Shown: positions 25,172 through 34,769, counted from the stretch's first letter. The stretch: DNA of 64,000 bases from Fulvivirga sediminis (GCF_016757215.1 NZ_JAESIY010000003.1:186001-250000), one strand, 5' to 3'. The notes: generated from the letters alone by a model not told the origin. Numbers and translations: made by a program.

Positions 25172-26821
25172 ATGCTTACGAAGAATAATAGATTTACTAT
25201 ATTAATGGCTTTTGTATGTGCCATAGCTACTACTTTTCCATTCATTACTAAAGCTCAAAATCATAACAGTGGTTCTAATAATACTAAAGAAAAAATAGCC
25301 TCAGCTATAAATGGCTATTTAGGAATCTTGGCTGTAACTACGGGTAAAATAAGAAAACATGGAGAATTGCTTAATAGTTATAATCTTCGGGTTAATGATA
25401 GGTACCTTTCAGGCGGACGGGTTAGCAAGTTTACTCCGCTCCTTAAGCAATTACCAGAAAGAGAAAAGGAACGTGGTATAGTAGGCTTGTCAGATATTCC
25501 AGAAGCCCATAGGGCAGAGGTAGATAAGCTGTTTAACTCTATATGGTCTAAGCTGGGCGAAAGGCTGCAGTTAGAATTAATATTAAATGATTTAACCAAG
25601 GATTACCCACCTGCCACCAATGTAGCACGGTTAGATAGCATTTATAGTTATTTAGAGCAGATAGATCATAACTATAAGGAATATTATGCTCTTACCATGA
25701 GGTTCGAAGAGCTGGCTGCTGATATATACGCTCAATATTTGGCCGATGATAAAAACAGTGCATGGAAAGATACGGCAGGTGAGATGAAAGTGGTAATCGA
25801 TTCCGTTAGGAACTATATCTATAATGCTAGAGAAGGATATTATTCCGACGAGTCACCGCTAGATACTCTTTATTTGAGCCAGGCACTAGAGCATCTTGCA
25901 GTTGATAAAACGAAAAACCTTGGAGCTATAAAAAGAGTGAAAGGAAGCGACGGTAGCAATGCTCATCAGTATTATGATCTCTTTATACACCACATGCAAA
26001 GGGCTATGAGAGAATTTCATAATCCGTATAAACCTTTGATGCCATATGCTCCACAACCCTATTATTATGTAGTGAATGAATTTGATTATGCTATCGATGA
26101 TTATAATAAAATCATGACTCTTAGCGGACGCTCTGATCTTACAGAGCCGCCCGCATATTTGGTAGGATTGGTTAAGGAAATTGGGCTATATAACTTTTCG
26201 GGCCCCAGAAAGGCTCCTGAGCCAGAAAGTGTTAATCTAAGTAATGATGCAGATCCTTTACCCATTAATGTATCAATGGAAGGCTTTGCCTATACGCACA
26301 CGGTTTTACTTTTAGATGTTTCTGGCAGTATGAACGACCCTGTGAAACTGCCCTTGCTGAAGCAGTCTATTATGAGATTAGCTCCCTATATGAGAGAGTA
26401 TGACCGCGTTTCTGTAGTGATTTATTCAGATGATGCTCAGGTGATTTTTGAAAATGAGCCTTTCAGTAATCAAAAGGCCATGAAAAAGATGGAAACGTTA
26501 ATATCAAAAGGAAATACTGATGCTCAGAAAGGGCTTAAAGAGGCTTATAAATTGGCTGAAAAGGAATTTATCACCCAAGGTAATAACAGAATCATTATAG
26601 CTACTGATGGCGATTTTCATATAGATGACAAAACGGAAAAGATGGTGCAGAAAGGCTATGAAAAAGGAGTTTTTCTTTCAGTTTTTGGCTTTGGTCATAA
26701 GATTTATGATGAAAAGCGCTTTGAAGCACTAACCGCGATGTCAGGAGGAAATTACCTACATATAGATGAAGATAATAGCCTACAAGCTTTAGTGGCTGAG
26801 CTGCAAGCAGTGAGAAAATAA
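25172..26821 (+). CDS. Secreted or membrane-anchored VWA-domain protein
   Basis: From the ATG at 25172 the protein has 549 residues with a signal-like hydrophobic stretch (TILMAFVCAIATTFPF) ending in KAQN. I prefer this to the TTG at 25151 because it places the signal peptide at the N-terminus. The middle (about 60-360) is helical with no recognised domain. The C-terminal von Willebrand A domain (about 380-549) has an intact metal-ion-dependent adhesion site: LLLDVSGSMND, SKGNTDAQKG and IIIATDGDFHIDD. Such domains bind protein ligands through a divalent metal. It is a single gene converging on the GT-C-like gene with 9 bp between them. Its partner is unknown. Confidence 0.8.
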   Translation: MLTKNNRFTILMAFVCAIATTFPFITKAQNHNSGSNNTKEKIASAINGYLGILAVTTGKIRKHGELLNSYNLRVNDRYLSGGRVSKFTPLLKQLPEREKERGIVGLSDIPEAHRAEVDKLFNSIWSKLGERLQLELILNDLTKDYPPATNVARLDSIYSYLEQIDHNYKEYYALTMRFEELAADIYAQYLADDKNSAWKDTAGEMKVVIDSVRNYIYNAREGYYSDESPLDTLYLSQALEHLAVDKTKNLGAIKRVKGSDGSNAHQYYDLFIHHMQRAMREFHNPYKPLMPYAPQPYYYVVNEFDYAIDDYNKIMTLSGRSDLTEPPAYLVGLVKEIGLYNFSGPRKAPEPESVNLSNDADPLPINVSMEGFAYTHTVLLLDVSGSMNDPVKLPLLKQSIMRLAPYMREYDRVSVVIYSDDAQVIFENEPFSNQKAMKKMETLISKGNTDAQKGLKEAYKLAEKEFITQGNNRIIIATDGDFHIDDKTEKMVQKGYEKGVFLSVFGFGHKIYDEKRFEALTAMSGGNYLHIDEDNSLQALVAELQAVRK

Positions 26822-26830
26822 GGCCTTTTT

Positions 26831-28534
26831 TTATTTTAACTTTTGGATTATCGCGCCCTCAATAGGGCTAGTATAGAGAACCTCTGCATTATTCAGTATG
26901 TCAGCACTAATAACCACATCATTCTCCTGTGGTTGGTAAGTGGAGTCCATATTCTTGGTGGCTTCCGGGAACTTTAACTTTGAGTAGAATAAGTGAAAGT
27001 GAAGGTCTCTTGCAATCCAAATCTGCTTGGTGTTAATCGTATTTACCATTTCTAATTCTTGGTTTAAGGCATAGTAAAAGTCTTTGTCATAAACGTAGCC
27101 TTTTATTCTATGTAGCCATGTATAGCTGAAGTTAAGCCAAGTGTTGATGGCTAGTAAGCCTATCATAATCGTTAAAATAAGTAGCTTAAATGAGTGATGC
27201 CTGCTCGCCCAATCGTACATCATACTTCCTGTTAATAAGGTAAAAGTGACATTCATGTAAATCAGCGACCTAAAAGGAATGTAAGTATGCATAATAAGTG
27301 AAAAGAGAATAGGCATTATAAGCTGCACCGTAAAGTAATAAAAGAGGTGAGTGGTGGGGGAAGATAGGTGTCTTTTGAATAATAGGAACAGAACTAATGG
27401 CAACATTAGCAAGAGGTAGGCTTTGTTATTGGCGTTAGTAATCACACTTATGTTTTTGAGTATTTCCATGTGAATGAGAGTCCAATCTAGCAATTCGGTG
27501 CTTAATGAATGTAAAATGATGTTGCGCCATCCGCTTACCAACAATACAGGGAAGTAGAAAATAAGAGTCATTATGGATGCTAATAAAACAGAGTTTAAAA
27601 GCAGAACTTTTTCCTTATGTGTAAAGCATTTGATATGAAAAATGGCATAAATAAATAATGCACAGCAATGAATTATAAACATTTTATTAGTGGCTAGGCC
27701 CATACTGGTTACCCATGCGCCAAGTAGTAAGTAAAGACTGTTTTTATCCTTTAGATAACTTTCAAAACAAAAATATGAAGCTACAGAGAAGACGGCCAGC
27801 AAATGGTAGGATCTTCCTTGAATACTATAGATACCAGACCAAAATGAAAGTGCTACTGCTGTGGTAATAAAAAAGGCTTTTGAAAAACCTTGATTAGCAA
27901 ACCAAAGGAATATCATAGCCAGTAAGCAGAATTCACCCAATATGGAAGGAATACGAATGGCTAACTGATCACCAGCTCCAAGATTTAGCGCGAGGCTAGA
28001 TAAATCCGTGTATAAAACATGGTTGTTTAGCCATTGTACGTTATCATTAAACTGATAAGTGTGCCTAACCATTAAGTTTTTCTTGCTATAGTAAATAAAG
28101 TCAAACACTTCATCTATATGCAGGGGGAAGTGGAAAAACAAAAAGGCTTTATAGCCAACCCAAGCGATGCCCAGCGCATAGAGCAATAGGAGTTGGTTTT
28201 GGGAAAAGGTCTGTGCTTTAAAAGTTAAGGGTGCTGACTTTTTGAAGAGGTAATATATACCAGCACAGGTTAGAGCTATTAATGATATAAAGAGAGCTAG
28301 TATAATGTGCAGTTGATGAGAAACGGATAAGTAATGTTCTTCAAAGATGAAGAATTCATCTAGCTGATTATCCAAATAAACATCCTGAAATTCTGAAATA
28401 ATAGCGGCTCTGAAATCTTCAAAACTATCAACCGAAAACAATGTATAGAACCAATAGCATGATGGTATAGAAATAAATACTATCCATGAAATGATACCAA
28501 TAAATAGAAATTTAGAAGATCTACTGAGAACCAT
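26831..28534 (-). CDS. Polytopic GT-C-type glycosyltransferase-like membrane protein
   Basis: The 567-residue protein has about 11-12 hydrophobic helices. The first large periplasmic loop carries an acidic motif (HIDEVFDFIYY), as in PMT/ArnT-type GT-C enzymes that use polyprenyl-phosphate sugars, and later GIYSIQGRSYHLLAVFSVAS resembles the GRMY-type segment of that superfamily. A soluble C-terminal tail of about 80 residues follows the last helix. I infer transfer of a sugar from a lipid carrier to an envelope acceptor, but substrate and acceptor are unknown. The gene stands alone; an intergenic region with a sorting-domain relic lies upstream. Confidence 0.65.
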   Translation of the reverse strand: MVLSRSSKFLFIGIISWIVFISIPSCYWFYTLFSVDSFEDFRAAIISEFQDVYLDNQLDEFFIFEEHYLSVSHQLHIILALFISLIALTCAGIYYLFKKSAPLTFKAQTFSQNQLLLLYALGIAWVGYKAFLFFHFPLHIDEVFDFIYYSKKNLMVRHTYQFNDNVQWLNNHVLYTDLSSLALNLGAGDQLAIRIPSILGEFCLLAMIFLWFANQGFSKAFFITTAVALSFWSGIYSIQGRSYHLLAVFSVASYFCFESYLKDKNSLYLLLGAWVTSMGLATNKMFIIHCCALFIYAIFHIKCFTHKEKVLLLNSVLLASIMTLIFYFPVLLVSGWRNIILHSLSTELLDWTLIHMEILKNISVITNANNKAYLLLMLPLVLFLLFKRHLSSPTTHLFYYFTVQLIMPILFSLIMHTYIPFRSLIYMNVTFTLLTGSMMYDWASRHHSFKLLILTIMIGLLAINTWLNFSYTWLHRIKGYVYDKDFYYALNQELEMVNTINTKQIWIARDLHFHLFYSKLKFPEATKNMDSTYQPQENDVVISADILNNAEVLYTSPIEGAIIQKLK

Positions 28535-28597
28535 TGCTGAAGCTTATAAAGAGTCGTTTCAGCCCCTCAAGGTACGGATATTATCAATTATTAGTAT

Positions 28598-28633
28598 AAG
28601 ACTTAGTCTACTTTTGTGGATATACTAAGTCTT
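28598..28633. terminator. Terminator-like hairpin in a divergent intergenic region
   Basis: A 10-bp perfect stem (AAGACTTAGT at 28598-28607, ACTAAGTCTT at 28624-28633) is followed by a short T-run on the + strand. It lies just downstream, in the reverse direction, of the sorting-domain relic at 28653, so it is probably the leftover terminator of that lost gene. Confidence 0.6.
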
Positions 28634-28652
28634 TTTAATGATAAGCATTTGC

Positions 28653-28739
28653 TTAAAGTATAACCACTTCAAATGTCTTAAGGCTGCCACCTATTTTTAG
28701 ATTGATATAATAAGTGCCTTTGGTAAGGATAAAACAGTT
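28653..28739 (-). pseudogene. Relic of a T9SS C-terminal sorting domain
   Basis: The reverse strand encodes about 28 residues ending at a stop at 28653: LTKGTYYINLKIGGSLKTFE and then VVIL. This matches the final strands of the type A T9SS sorting domain (compare GLEPGMYIIRIKSKGEVIKT in the secreted protein at 39156). An in-frame stop lies just upstream and no longer reading frame continues it, so only the tail of a secreted protein gene remains. Apart from this and the hairpin, the 28535-28887 region shows no gene. Confidence 0.55.
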
Positions 28740-28887
28740 GCATGTTTAAAATTTCACTGATAAGTAAGCTTAATAAATGTATCAAAAACGATTTCCGTTT
28801 TCTCCATAGGGTTACCCACTATAAATTAAACTTGTTTCATAAGTATTATTATTGTTTTTTTAGAATCAATTTAAATCTCAAATACTT

Positions 28888-30450
28888 ATGTTAAAGTCTT
28901 CAATCTTTTTTAATTGGGCTAGCAAGGCTGTGATTTTAGGTTTTGCTCTCTTTGCTCTACAATCATGTGATGATGATGATGGAACACAAGCTCCACCAAC
29001 GGATAGTACGGCCCCATCAATAATCTTTAAAGAGCTTACCGATGGTCAGACCGTTTGGAATACTATTTCCCTGACTATTGAAGCTAGTGACGATGGTGAA
29101 ATGGCAGAAGTAGAATTGTTTATTAATAATGAAAGTGTGGCTCAAAATAACGGAGCTAGTTTAAATTATGACTGGAATACTTTTGAAGAGAAAGATGGCA
29201 ACTACACACTTAAATCCGTAGCTACTGACTCAGAAGGAAATGTTGCTTCTAAAGAAATTACGGTTAGCGTGCTTAATACTTTAATTACCACGTCTGTTCC
29301 GGCTGATTTCTTTGAAGAGGGTAAAACCAGTGTGATTTTTCTATCTGATGCCGATGGTGCATTAATTACCTCTATCGAATGTGGCAATGGAGATAACATC
29401 ACTTTAAAGTCAGAGGCCTTTGAAGGAGAAAGTTTCTTTTTAAGCGAGGCCAAGAGAGATGATATAATGATCATTTACACCTTTGCACAAATAAAAAGAG
29501 GAACTAGCTGGAAACTTAGTAGAGACTTAGAAGATGATCCCGATGTAGTAGACAAGGATCCATTGAGAGCCAGTGTAGAACTAACTGGCGCCAGTTTGGA
29601 TGTGGGTGAATATTATAACTTGTACACTTTTGGCCGCAAAACAGGTGGTATTACTGAAAATAAAACCCTTGATTTAGAATTATCAGAGGAAAGTAGCCCC
29701 TTATATGTGGTGAAGTATTCATCTGAAGGGGAAAGATTACAGTATCACCTCTTTGATGAAGTGATTGCAGGAGGGGACAATATCATAGATCTGAGCATGG
29801 TAAATAATAATTTCTCTTCTGTGATGGTGGAATTTCCTGAAGAAATAAAATCATTGGAATATTCGATCTACGGATATACTTCAACGGATTCATTTAAAAG
29901 ATCATTTGCTATCGATGAATATTATGCCAATCCATATAATGGAGATAATGTAACTTTACACTATCCAAATACCTCCTTTGCAAATTATTATACTCGTATT
30001 TTTTACAGAACTGAAGGTTCTTCTTTTGATCAAAGAGGTTATGGGGTAGAGGGAATAACGCCACGTACGATAAATGCTTCGATTGACATTGAGGTACAAG
30101 ATGATGGTGTTACTTATTCATCCTCAGGTAATTATGATTTTTTGAGATTAGCAATTTTAGGTGAAAATTGTTACAACTTATTTGTGCTTCCCTCTGGCGA
30201 CAATCAAAAAGTCCCGTTACTTACCTTTCCTGCGTCTTTAAATGAGTATAAGCCTACTTTAAATTTATTGCAATATTCTTTTTCAGACCTTTTTCTAGTA
30301 GAAGGTTACGATGAGTTTAGAGATGTTCTAACAAATGCAGAAAATGGCTTTGGTAGTATATTTTCTGAAGGTAGTAGCTATGCTAACTTGAATTTTGAAA
30401 TAGAAAACCCATCAGGTAGAAAGGCTATAGTGCCAGGCATATTTCAATAG
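28888..30450 (+). CDS. Ig-like domain lipoprotein of unknown function
   Basis: The 520-residue protein has a signal peptide with a lipobox (ALQSCDDDDG) and an acidic surface-export signal. Residues about 40-130 form an Ig-like fold of the kind found next to catalytic or binding domains (APSIIFKELTDGQTVWNTIS, GNVASKEITVSV). The remaining 380 residues are beta-rich without a recognised domain. The gene is monocistronic: it has its own AT-rich leader and a strong terminator directly after it. Function is unknown; surface binding is the most that can be inferred. Confidence 0.72.
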   Translation: MLKSSIFFNWASKAVILGFALFALQSCDDDDGTQAPPTDSTAPSIIFKELTDGQTVWNTISLTIEASDDGEMAEVELFINNESVAQNNGASLNYDWNTFEEKDGNYTLKSVATDSEGNVASKEITVSVLNTLITTSVPADFFEEGKTSVIFLSDADGALITSIECGNGDNITLKSEAFEGESFFLSEAKRDDIMIIYTFAQIKRGTSWKLSRDLEDDPDVVDKDPLRASVELTGASLDVGEYYNLYTFGRKTGGITENKTLDLELSEESSPLYVVKYSSEGERLQYHLFDEVIAGGDNIIDLSMVNNNFSSVMVEFPEEIKSLEYSIYGYTSTDSFKRSFAIDEYYANPYNGDNVTLHYPNTSFANYYTRIFYRTEGSSFDQRGYGVEGITPRTINASIDIEVQDDGVTYSSSGNYDFLRLAILGENCYNLFVLPSGDNQKVPLLTFPASLNEYKPTLNLLQYSFSDLFLVEGYDEFRDVLTNAENGFGSIFSEGSSYANLNFEIENPSGRKAIVPGIFQ

Positions 30451-30471
30451 GTTATAAAAATTGATAGTTTC

Positions 30472-30504
30472 AAAGAGGCCATTTCTAGAAGGAATGGCCT
30501 CTTT
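30472..30504 (+). terminator. Rho-independent terminator
   Basis: A perfect 12-bp stem (AAAGAGGCCATT / AATGGCCTCTTT) with a 9-nt loop and a T-rich tail lies 22 bp after the lipoprotein stop codon. Confidence 0.88.
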
Positions 30505-30721
30505 TATTTATTATGAATAGAACCAGTCATTTCATTGACATTTAAATGCGTATGGTATTTGGTTTACGCTCGTTTTGATGCCTGTTTTTTTATAAACCGG
30601 CAGTGTTACCATAAACAGGAGTGGGCGAAAGTTTTTTATCGTTTTATTTTAGCCCCTATACTCTCTTTCTGGTATGATTTAAAGATATGGAGAATTTTTT
30701 TTGTAATTTTTCTATATGTCA

Positions 30722-30750
30722 GGCAACCTTTTTTTGAATAGCATAGGTAT
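30722..30750 (+). promoter_or_regulatory. Candidate ECF-type promoter of the sigma factor operon
   Basis: GGCAACC followed by a T-run and, about 16 bp on, CATAGGTAT resembles ECF promoters with an AAC-containing -35 box. It lies 28 bp upstream of the sigma factor start, as expected for autoregulation. The consensus for this sigma group is unknown, so this is a weak call. Nothing else is seen in 30506-30777. Confidence 0.3.
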
Positions 30751-30777
30751 AGGTAGTTAAATCTCGGAATCCGAAAA

Positions 30778-31329
30778 TTGTCGATAAATAGTAAACATAT
30801 TGATTCGCTGATCAAAGGCTGTATAAAGCAGAAGCGCGAAGCACAGAAGATGCTCTATGAAGAGTATCATGGCTACTGCATGAGTATTTGTCTCAGATAT
30901 GCGGAATCAAGAGAAGATGCTGTAGAAATGATGAATGACGGATTTTTAAAAGTATTCAATTACATAAAGTCTTATGACCATGCTAGGCCATTTAAGACTT
31001 GGTTGAGAAGAATTATGATTAACAGTACTTTGGATCATATAAAGAAATACCAAATTAAACTGGAGCAGCAAGAGATAGAAGAGGGGATCAGAGAATTGAT
31101 AAGTGAAACGCAGCTCGATCAGCTATCATATGAAGAGTTACTAGGCCTAATCAGAGAATTACCGTTGGCCTATAGAACCGTGTTTAACCTGCATGCTATT
31201 GAAGGATATAAACATGAGGAGATAGCCGAAATGCTCAATATCAGCACTGGGACATCCAAATCTAACTACTTTAAAGCTAAGAAGAAACTGCAGGAGCTTT
31301 TGAGAAAATATTTTGAAGTAGAATATTGA
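30778..31329 (+). CDS. ECF-type RNA polymerase sigma factor
   Basis: The 183-residue protein has region 2 (about 25-95: YCMSICLRYAESREDAVEMM, then FLKVFNYIKSYD and FKTWLRRIMINSTLDHIKK) and region 4 (about 125-178: LPLAYRTVFNLHAIEGYKHE, then NISTGTSKSNYFKAKKKL). The start is TTG; the next Met is at residue 25, inside region 2, so TTG 30778 is well supported. It directs transcription of a small regulon, probably including its own operon. It overlaps the next gene by one base (TGATG), so the downstream protein with a transmembrane helix is the likely anti-sigma partner. Confidence 0.93.
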   Translation: MSINSKHIDSLIKGCIKQKREAQKMLYEEYHGYCMSICLRYAESREDAVEMMNDGFLKVFNYIKSYDHARPFKTWLRRIMINSTLDHIKKYQIKLEQQEIEEGIRELISETQLDQLSYEELLGLIRELPLAYRTVFNLHAIEGYKHEEIAEMLNISTGTSKSNYFKAKKKLQELLRKYFEVEY

Positions 31330-33125
31330 TGAGTGACGAAAATAACCATATCGAACAGTTCTTTAAGAAGCATCTCGATGTTGAACATTCTTCTTTTATA
31401 GAAGAGGATTGGGCAAAAATGGAGAAAATGCTTGATGAGCAAGATTTGGCGGCAGGTGTGCCTCCAAGGTCTGGTATGGGCTGGAGAAGAGGCTTGACAA
31501 TGGTGGCTGTGGTAGCCTTAATCGCCTTTCTTTTAGGTTGGTATGGACATTCATGGTCAGGAAAAGAAGATAATAACAATGAGCTGGAATCTCAGGCAGA
31601 GCAACTTGAGGAGGTGATTAAATCAGAAGTATTAGGAGAGGCGCCACCAAATGATGGATCCACTTGGAGTGATAATATCATCAGTCAGACCGAGGATCAG
31701 AGCCAAGACTTTGATCAGGTCAGTATTAAGGCTAGTGACAAGAAAAGAAGAAATACTCCTGATAATGATCAGATTGCTTTGTTAGGACCTGAAGATAGCC
31801 CATCAGATGAATATGCTTCCGAGCCAAAAGAAATAGATAATTATAACTATAAGCTTGCAGAGGCTAATGCAGGCAAAGAACAACCCGCCTATGGTGGAAG
31901 TCAAAGGCAAAGCCCGGTTAAAGAAGCTATTGTAAATCCACCATTAGCTTCAGAAGAGAATAACTCTACCGTTGATAATCCAAGTAATGAAGAACGGGAA
32001 CAAGGAAATGATTTGAAAGAAGCCGGTGTACATCATTTTGTTTACGAATTAAAAGAGAATCCATTATTAGATAAACAGGAGGGAAATTCTTCAGAGAAAA
32101 AACCTTTAGGTGAAAGCAGAATGAAGAACCCTGAGGAGACAGGCGTGAAAGCCGGCCATAAAGAGGATGACTTACTGGTGAATGACAAACCAGAACATGT
32201 AGAAACGAAAGAGGTAGATAAGAATAAAGCGGCGGCTATTATGGGCAATAAAGCTGAAAGTACAATTGACTATAATGGCGGTTATGTGTATGATAGCGAG
32301 TCAAATAATCAGCATACTTCTGCTATGGGTAGTGATAATGACCATAATAGCGAATCAAATGAAATTGATGTTTCTTCTATGATTACTGAGCAGGAGCCGG
32401 AATACCTTGAAGGTAAAGATGGTTTGTTAAGTGTGCCATATCGTTGGTCATTTGCTCCTCAAAAAGTAGAACAAGAAATAATAGAAGAAGATATTATTAA
32501 AGAAGAAAAATCAGGTATACAATGGAAGGAATGGTATGTAGGCCTTTCTGTGGCGCCAGATTTAAATAGCATTGGTTTAACCAGTAGTAAGCAGGTTTCA
32601 GGTAAGGTAGGGCTGAGGTTTGATTGGGATTTTCTTCCCAAAACATCGTTACGCGTAGGTGTTTATTATAACCGAAAGAGATACACGGCCATGGGATCTG
32701 ATTATAACCCACCGGAGGGCTACTGGGAGTACCAAACAGATGGTGTGATTCCATCTACTATTAATGGTAAATGTAGGGTAATTGATATACCTATCACCTT
32801 GAGCTACAATTTTCTTAATAAAGGAAAGTGGACTTTTGGTGCCTCTACCGGCATTAGTAATTATATTCTTTTGGACCAGGACTATTGTTATGAGTTTGAT
32901 CAGCCATATAGTGGACCTGCTACCAGATGGGTGACCGATGAAAAGGAAACTGCAAAATGGTCAATAGCTAACCTTTCGCTTATTGCGCAATATAGCTTAG
33001 GAAGGCAGACCTTTATACAGGTAGAACCTTATGTTCAGGTGCCTTTGCAAAAAATAGGTTGGGCACAGGTATCCTTGTACGGTACCGGTGCTATGTTAAC
33101 CATTAAAAGAAAATTGCAGTTTTAA
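31329..33125 (+). CDS. Anti-sigma-like trans-envelope protein with C-terminal beta-barrel-like domain
   Basis: The 598-residue protein starts at ATG 31329, overlapping the sigma factor stop by one base. An N-terminal cytosolic part of about 50 residues (NNHIEQFFKKHLDVEHSSFI) precedes one membrane helix (about 55-75, LTMVAVVALIAFLLGWYG). Then comes a very long, low-complexity, acidic and Ser/Asn-rich linker (about 80-390). The C-terminal 200 residues (EWYVGLSVAPDLNSIGLTSS, then GVYYNRKRYTAMG, ending in GTGAMLTIKRKLQF) resemble small porin-type outer-membrane barrels. Similar fusions occur next to ECF sigma factors in Bacteroidota. I infer that the N-terminus binds the sigma factor while the C-terminus senses or anchors at the outer membrane. 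Confidence 0.72.
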   Translation: MSDENNHIEQFFKKHLDVEHSSFIEEDWAKMEKMLDEQDLAAGVPPRSGMGWRRGLTMVAVVALIAFLLGWYGHSWSGKEDNNNELESQAEQLEEVIKSEVLGEAPPNDGSTWSDNIISQTEDQSQDFDQVSIKASDKKRRNTPDNDQIALLGPEDSPSDEYASEPKEIDNYNYKLAEANAGKEQPAYGGSQRQSPVKEAIVNPPLASEENNSTVDNPSNEEREQGNDLKEAGVHHFVYELKENPLLDKQEGNSSEKKPLGESRMKNPEETGVKAGHKEDDLLVNDKPEHVETKEVDKNKAAAIMGNKAESTIDYNGGYVYDSESNNQHTSAMGSDNDHNSESNEIDVSSMITEQEPEYLEGKDGLLSVPYRWSFAPQKVEQEIIEEDIIKEEKSGIQWKEWYVGLSVAPDLNSIGLTSSKQVSGKVGLRFDWDFLPKTSLRVGVYYNRKRYTAMGSDYNPPEGYWEYQTDGVIPSTINGKCRVIDIPITLSYNFLNKGKWTFGASTGISNYILLDQDYCYEFDQPYSGPATRWVTDEKETAKWSIANLSLIAQYSLGRQTFIQVEPYVQVPLQKIGWAQVSLYGTGAMLTIKRKLQF

Positions 33126-33158
33126 AAACACTATTTCCCGAATTTTAAACTAATCAAA

Positions 33159-34769
33159 ATGAAATCTTGTAAAATTTTTAAGCTCCTCATGGGGTGCATT
33201 GGAATTGCTATGTTCTTTTCCTGCTCAGATGATAACAAAGATAACCCTAAGCCTGTGGCTAAGGGATCAGTGATTATTACTGATAATTCAACTTATGGTA
33301 ACATTCTCACAGATAATAAAGGCATTACTTTGTACTTCTTTTCTAAAGATACCAAAGGAGCTAGTGTTTGTGAAAACGGTTGCCTTGCTGCCTGGCCCAC
33401 ATTCTATGATGAAGAGCTTACCGTGGGCAGTGGCCTTAGTAAGTCTGATTTCGGAACGATTACCCGAGCAGATGGAAAGAAACAAAATACCTATAAGGGA
33501 TGGCCTTTATACTATTATGCACCTTCAGAAGGGATAGAAGACCCCGGAGAAACGAAGGGTGAGAATGTTGGGGGAGTTTGGTTTGTGGCCAAGCCAGATT
33601 ACAGCATTATGATAGTCAGCGCTCAGCTGGTGGGAGCTGATGGGAAAAATTATACTTCTGATTATAAAGAAGGAAATGAGGAGGCTGTTTATTTTGTAGA
33701 TTCCGAAGGAAAGACCTTGTACGCCTTCAAAAATGATGAAAAGAACACTAATAACTTTACAGCGGATGATTTTTCAAATAATAGCGCCTGGCCTATTTAT
33801 GAGCAGGCCAGTTTAGGTGCTATTCCGTCAGTATTATCTAGCAATGATTTTGCTGTAATTGAGGTTGCCGATAAAAAGCAGCTTACCTACAAAGGCTGGC
33901 CATTATATTACTTCGGTCAGGATGCTGCCCGTGGAGATAATAAAGGCGTGAGCGTGCCATCACCAGGAGTATGGCCAATAGTGAACAGCAACACGGTAGC
34001 TGCACCACAACCAACCGTGCGACCCACCATTATGATTTCTCAAAATTCAGAGCATGGAAGTATTATTACTGATGCGCAAGGAAGAGCCTTATACCTTTTC
34101 TCTAGTGATGTAGATGGTACGAGTACATGTACAGGTGGCTGCCTTAATGCATGGCCTGTATTTTATACAGAAAAGGTTGAGCTTGCACAGGAAACGGCGT
34201 TATCTAAAGATGATTTTGCGACTATTACCCTTGCTGGTGGTGGAAAGCAAACAACTTATAAAGGCTGGCCATTGTATTATTTTGCTCCCAATGCCGATGG
34301 CAAAATAGAATCTGCAGGAGAAGTTAATGGAGATGGAATAAACGGGGTGTGGTATGTAGCTAAGGACTATGATTTAATGATTGGTTTTGGTCAGTTGGTA
34401 GGTATTGATGGTAAAAACTATAATTCAGAATATGAGGAAGGCGAGGGAACTACCAGATTTTTTACCGATGCTAATGGACGTACTTTATATGCCTTTATAA
34501 ATGACAATAAGGATAAAAATAACTATACTGCCGATGATTTTGGAAACAATAGCATTTGGCCTATCTATAACACAGAGCTGTTAGTGCTCCCTTCATCTAT
34601 AAATGTCACAGATTTTAAAGTGATAGATGTTTTTGGAAGGAGTCAGCTGAGCTATAAAGGTCAACCTCTTTACTACTTTGGATCGGATACAAAACGTGGA
34701 CATACCAAGGGAGTAAGTGTGCCTATACCAGGTGTATGGCCTATTGTAAATGAGGATACATCAAATTAA
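33159..34769 (+). CDS. Lipoprotein with four secreted repeats (PF03640 type)
   Basis: The 536-residue protein has a lipobox (MFFSCSDDNKD). It is built from two copies of a double unit. Each unit has a strand-rich repeat such as GITLYFFSKDTKGASVCENG, CLAAWPTFYDEE and YKGWPLYYYAPSEG, followed by a related repeat without the Cys pair (KTLYAFKNDEKNTNNFTADD, SAWPIYEQ, YKGWPLYYFGQD). The repeats match the uncharacterised secreted-repeat family often found in lipoproteins next to cytochromes or electron-transfer proteins. The Cys pair CENGC (and CTGGC in the second half) is conserved. It is the third gene of the sigma-factor operon. Function is unknown; redox or metal binding is possible from the Cys pair and its neighbours. 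Confidence 0.82.
   Translation: MKSCKIFKLLMGCIGIAMFFSCSDDNKDNPKPVAKGSVIITDNSTYGNILTDNKGITLYFFSKDTKGASVCENGCLAAWPTFYDEELTVGSGLSKSDFGTITRADGKKQNTYKGWPLYYYAPSEGIEDPGETKGENVGGVWFVAKPDYSIMIVSAQLVGADGKNYTSDYKEGNEEAVYFVDSEGKTLYAFKNDEKNTNNFTADDFSNNSAWPIYEQASLGAIPSVLSSNDFAVIEVADKKQLTYKGWPLYYFGQDAARGDNKGVSVPSPGVWPIVNSNTVAAPQPTVRPTIMISQNSEHGSIITDAQGRALYLFSSDVDGTSTCTGGCLNAWPVFYTEKVELAQETALSKDDFATITLAGGGKQTTYKGWPLYYFAPNADGKIESAGEVNGDGINGVWYVAKDYDLMIGFGQLVGIDGKNYNSEYEEGEGTTRFFTDANGRTLYAFINDNKDKNNYTADDFGNNSIWPIYNTELLVLPSSINVTDFKVIDVFGRSQLSYKGQPLYYFGSDTKRGHTKGVSVPIPGVWPIVNEDTSN

Noticed and set aside
28859-28876. TTTAGAATCAATTTAAAT before the Ig-like lipoprotein gene as another iron operator
   Set aside because: Matches 14 of 18 positions, but mismatches fall in the core and the region is very AT-rich; no -7 box in the expected place.
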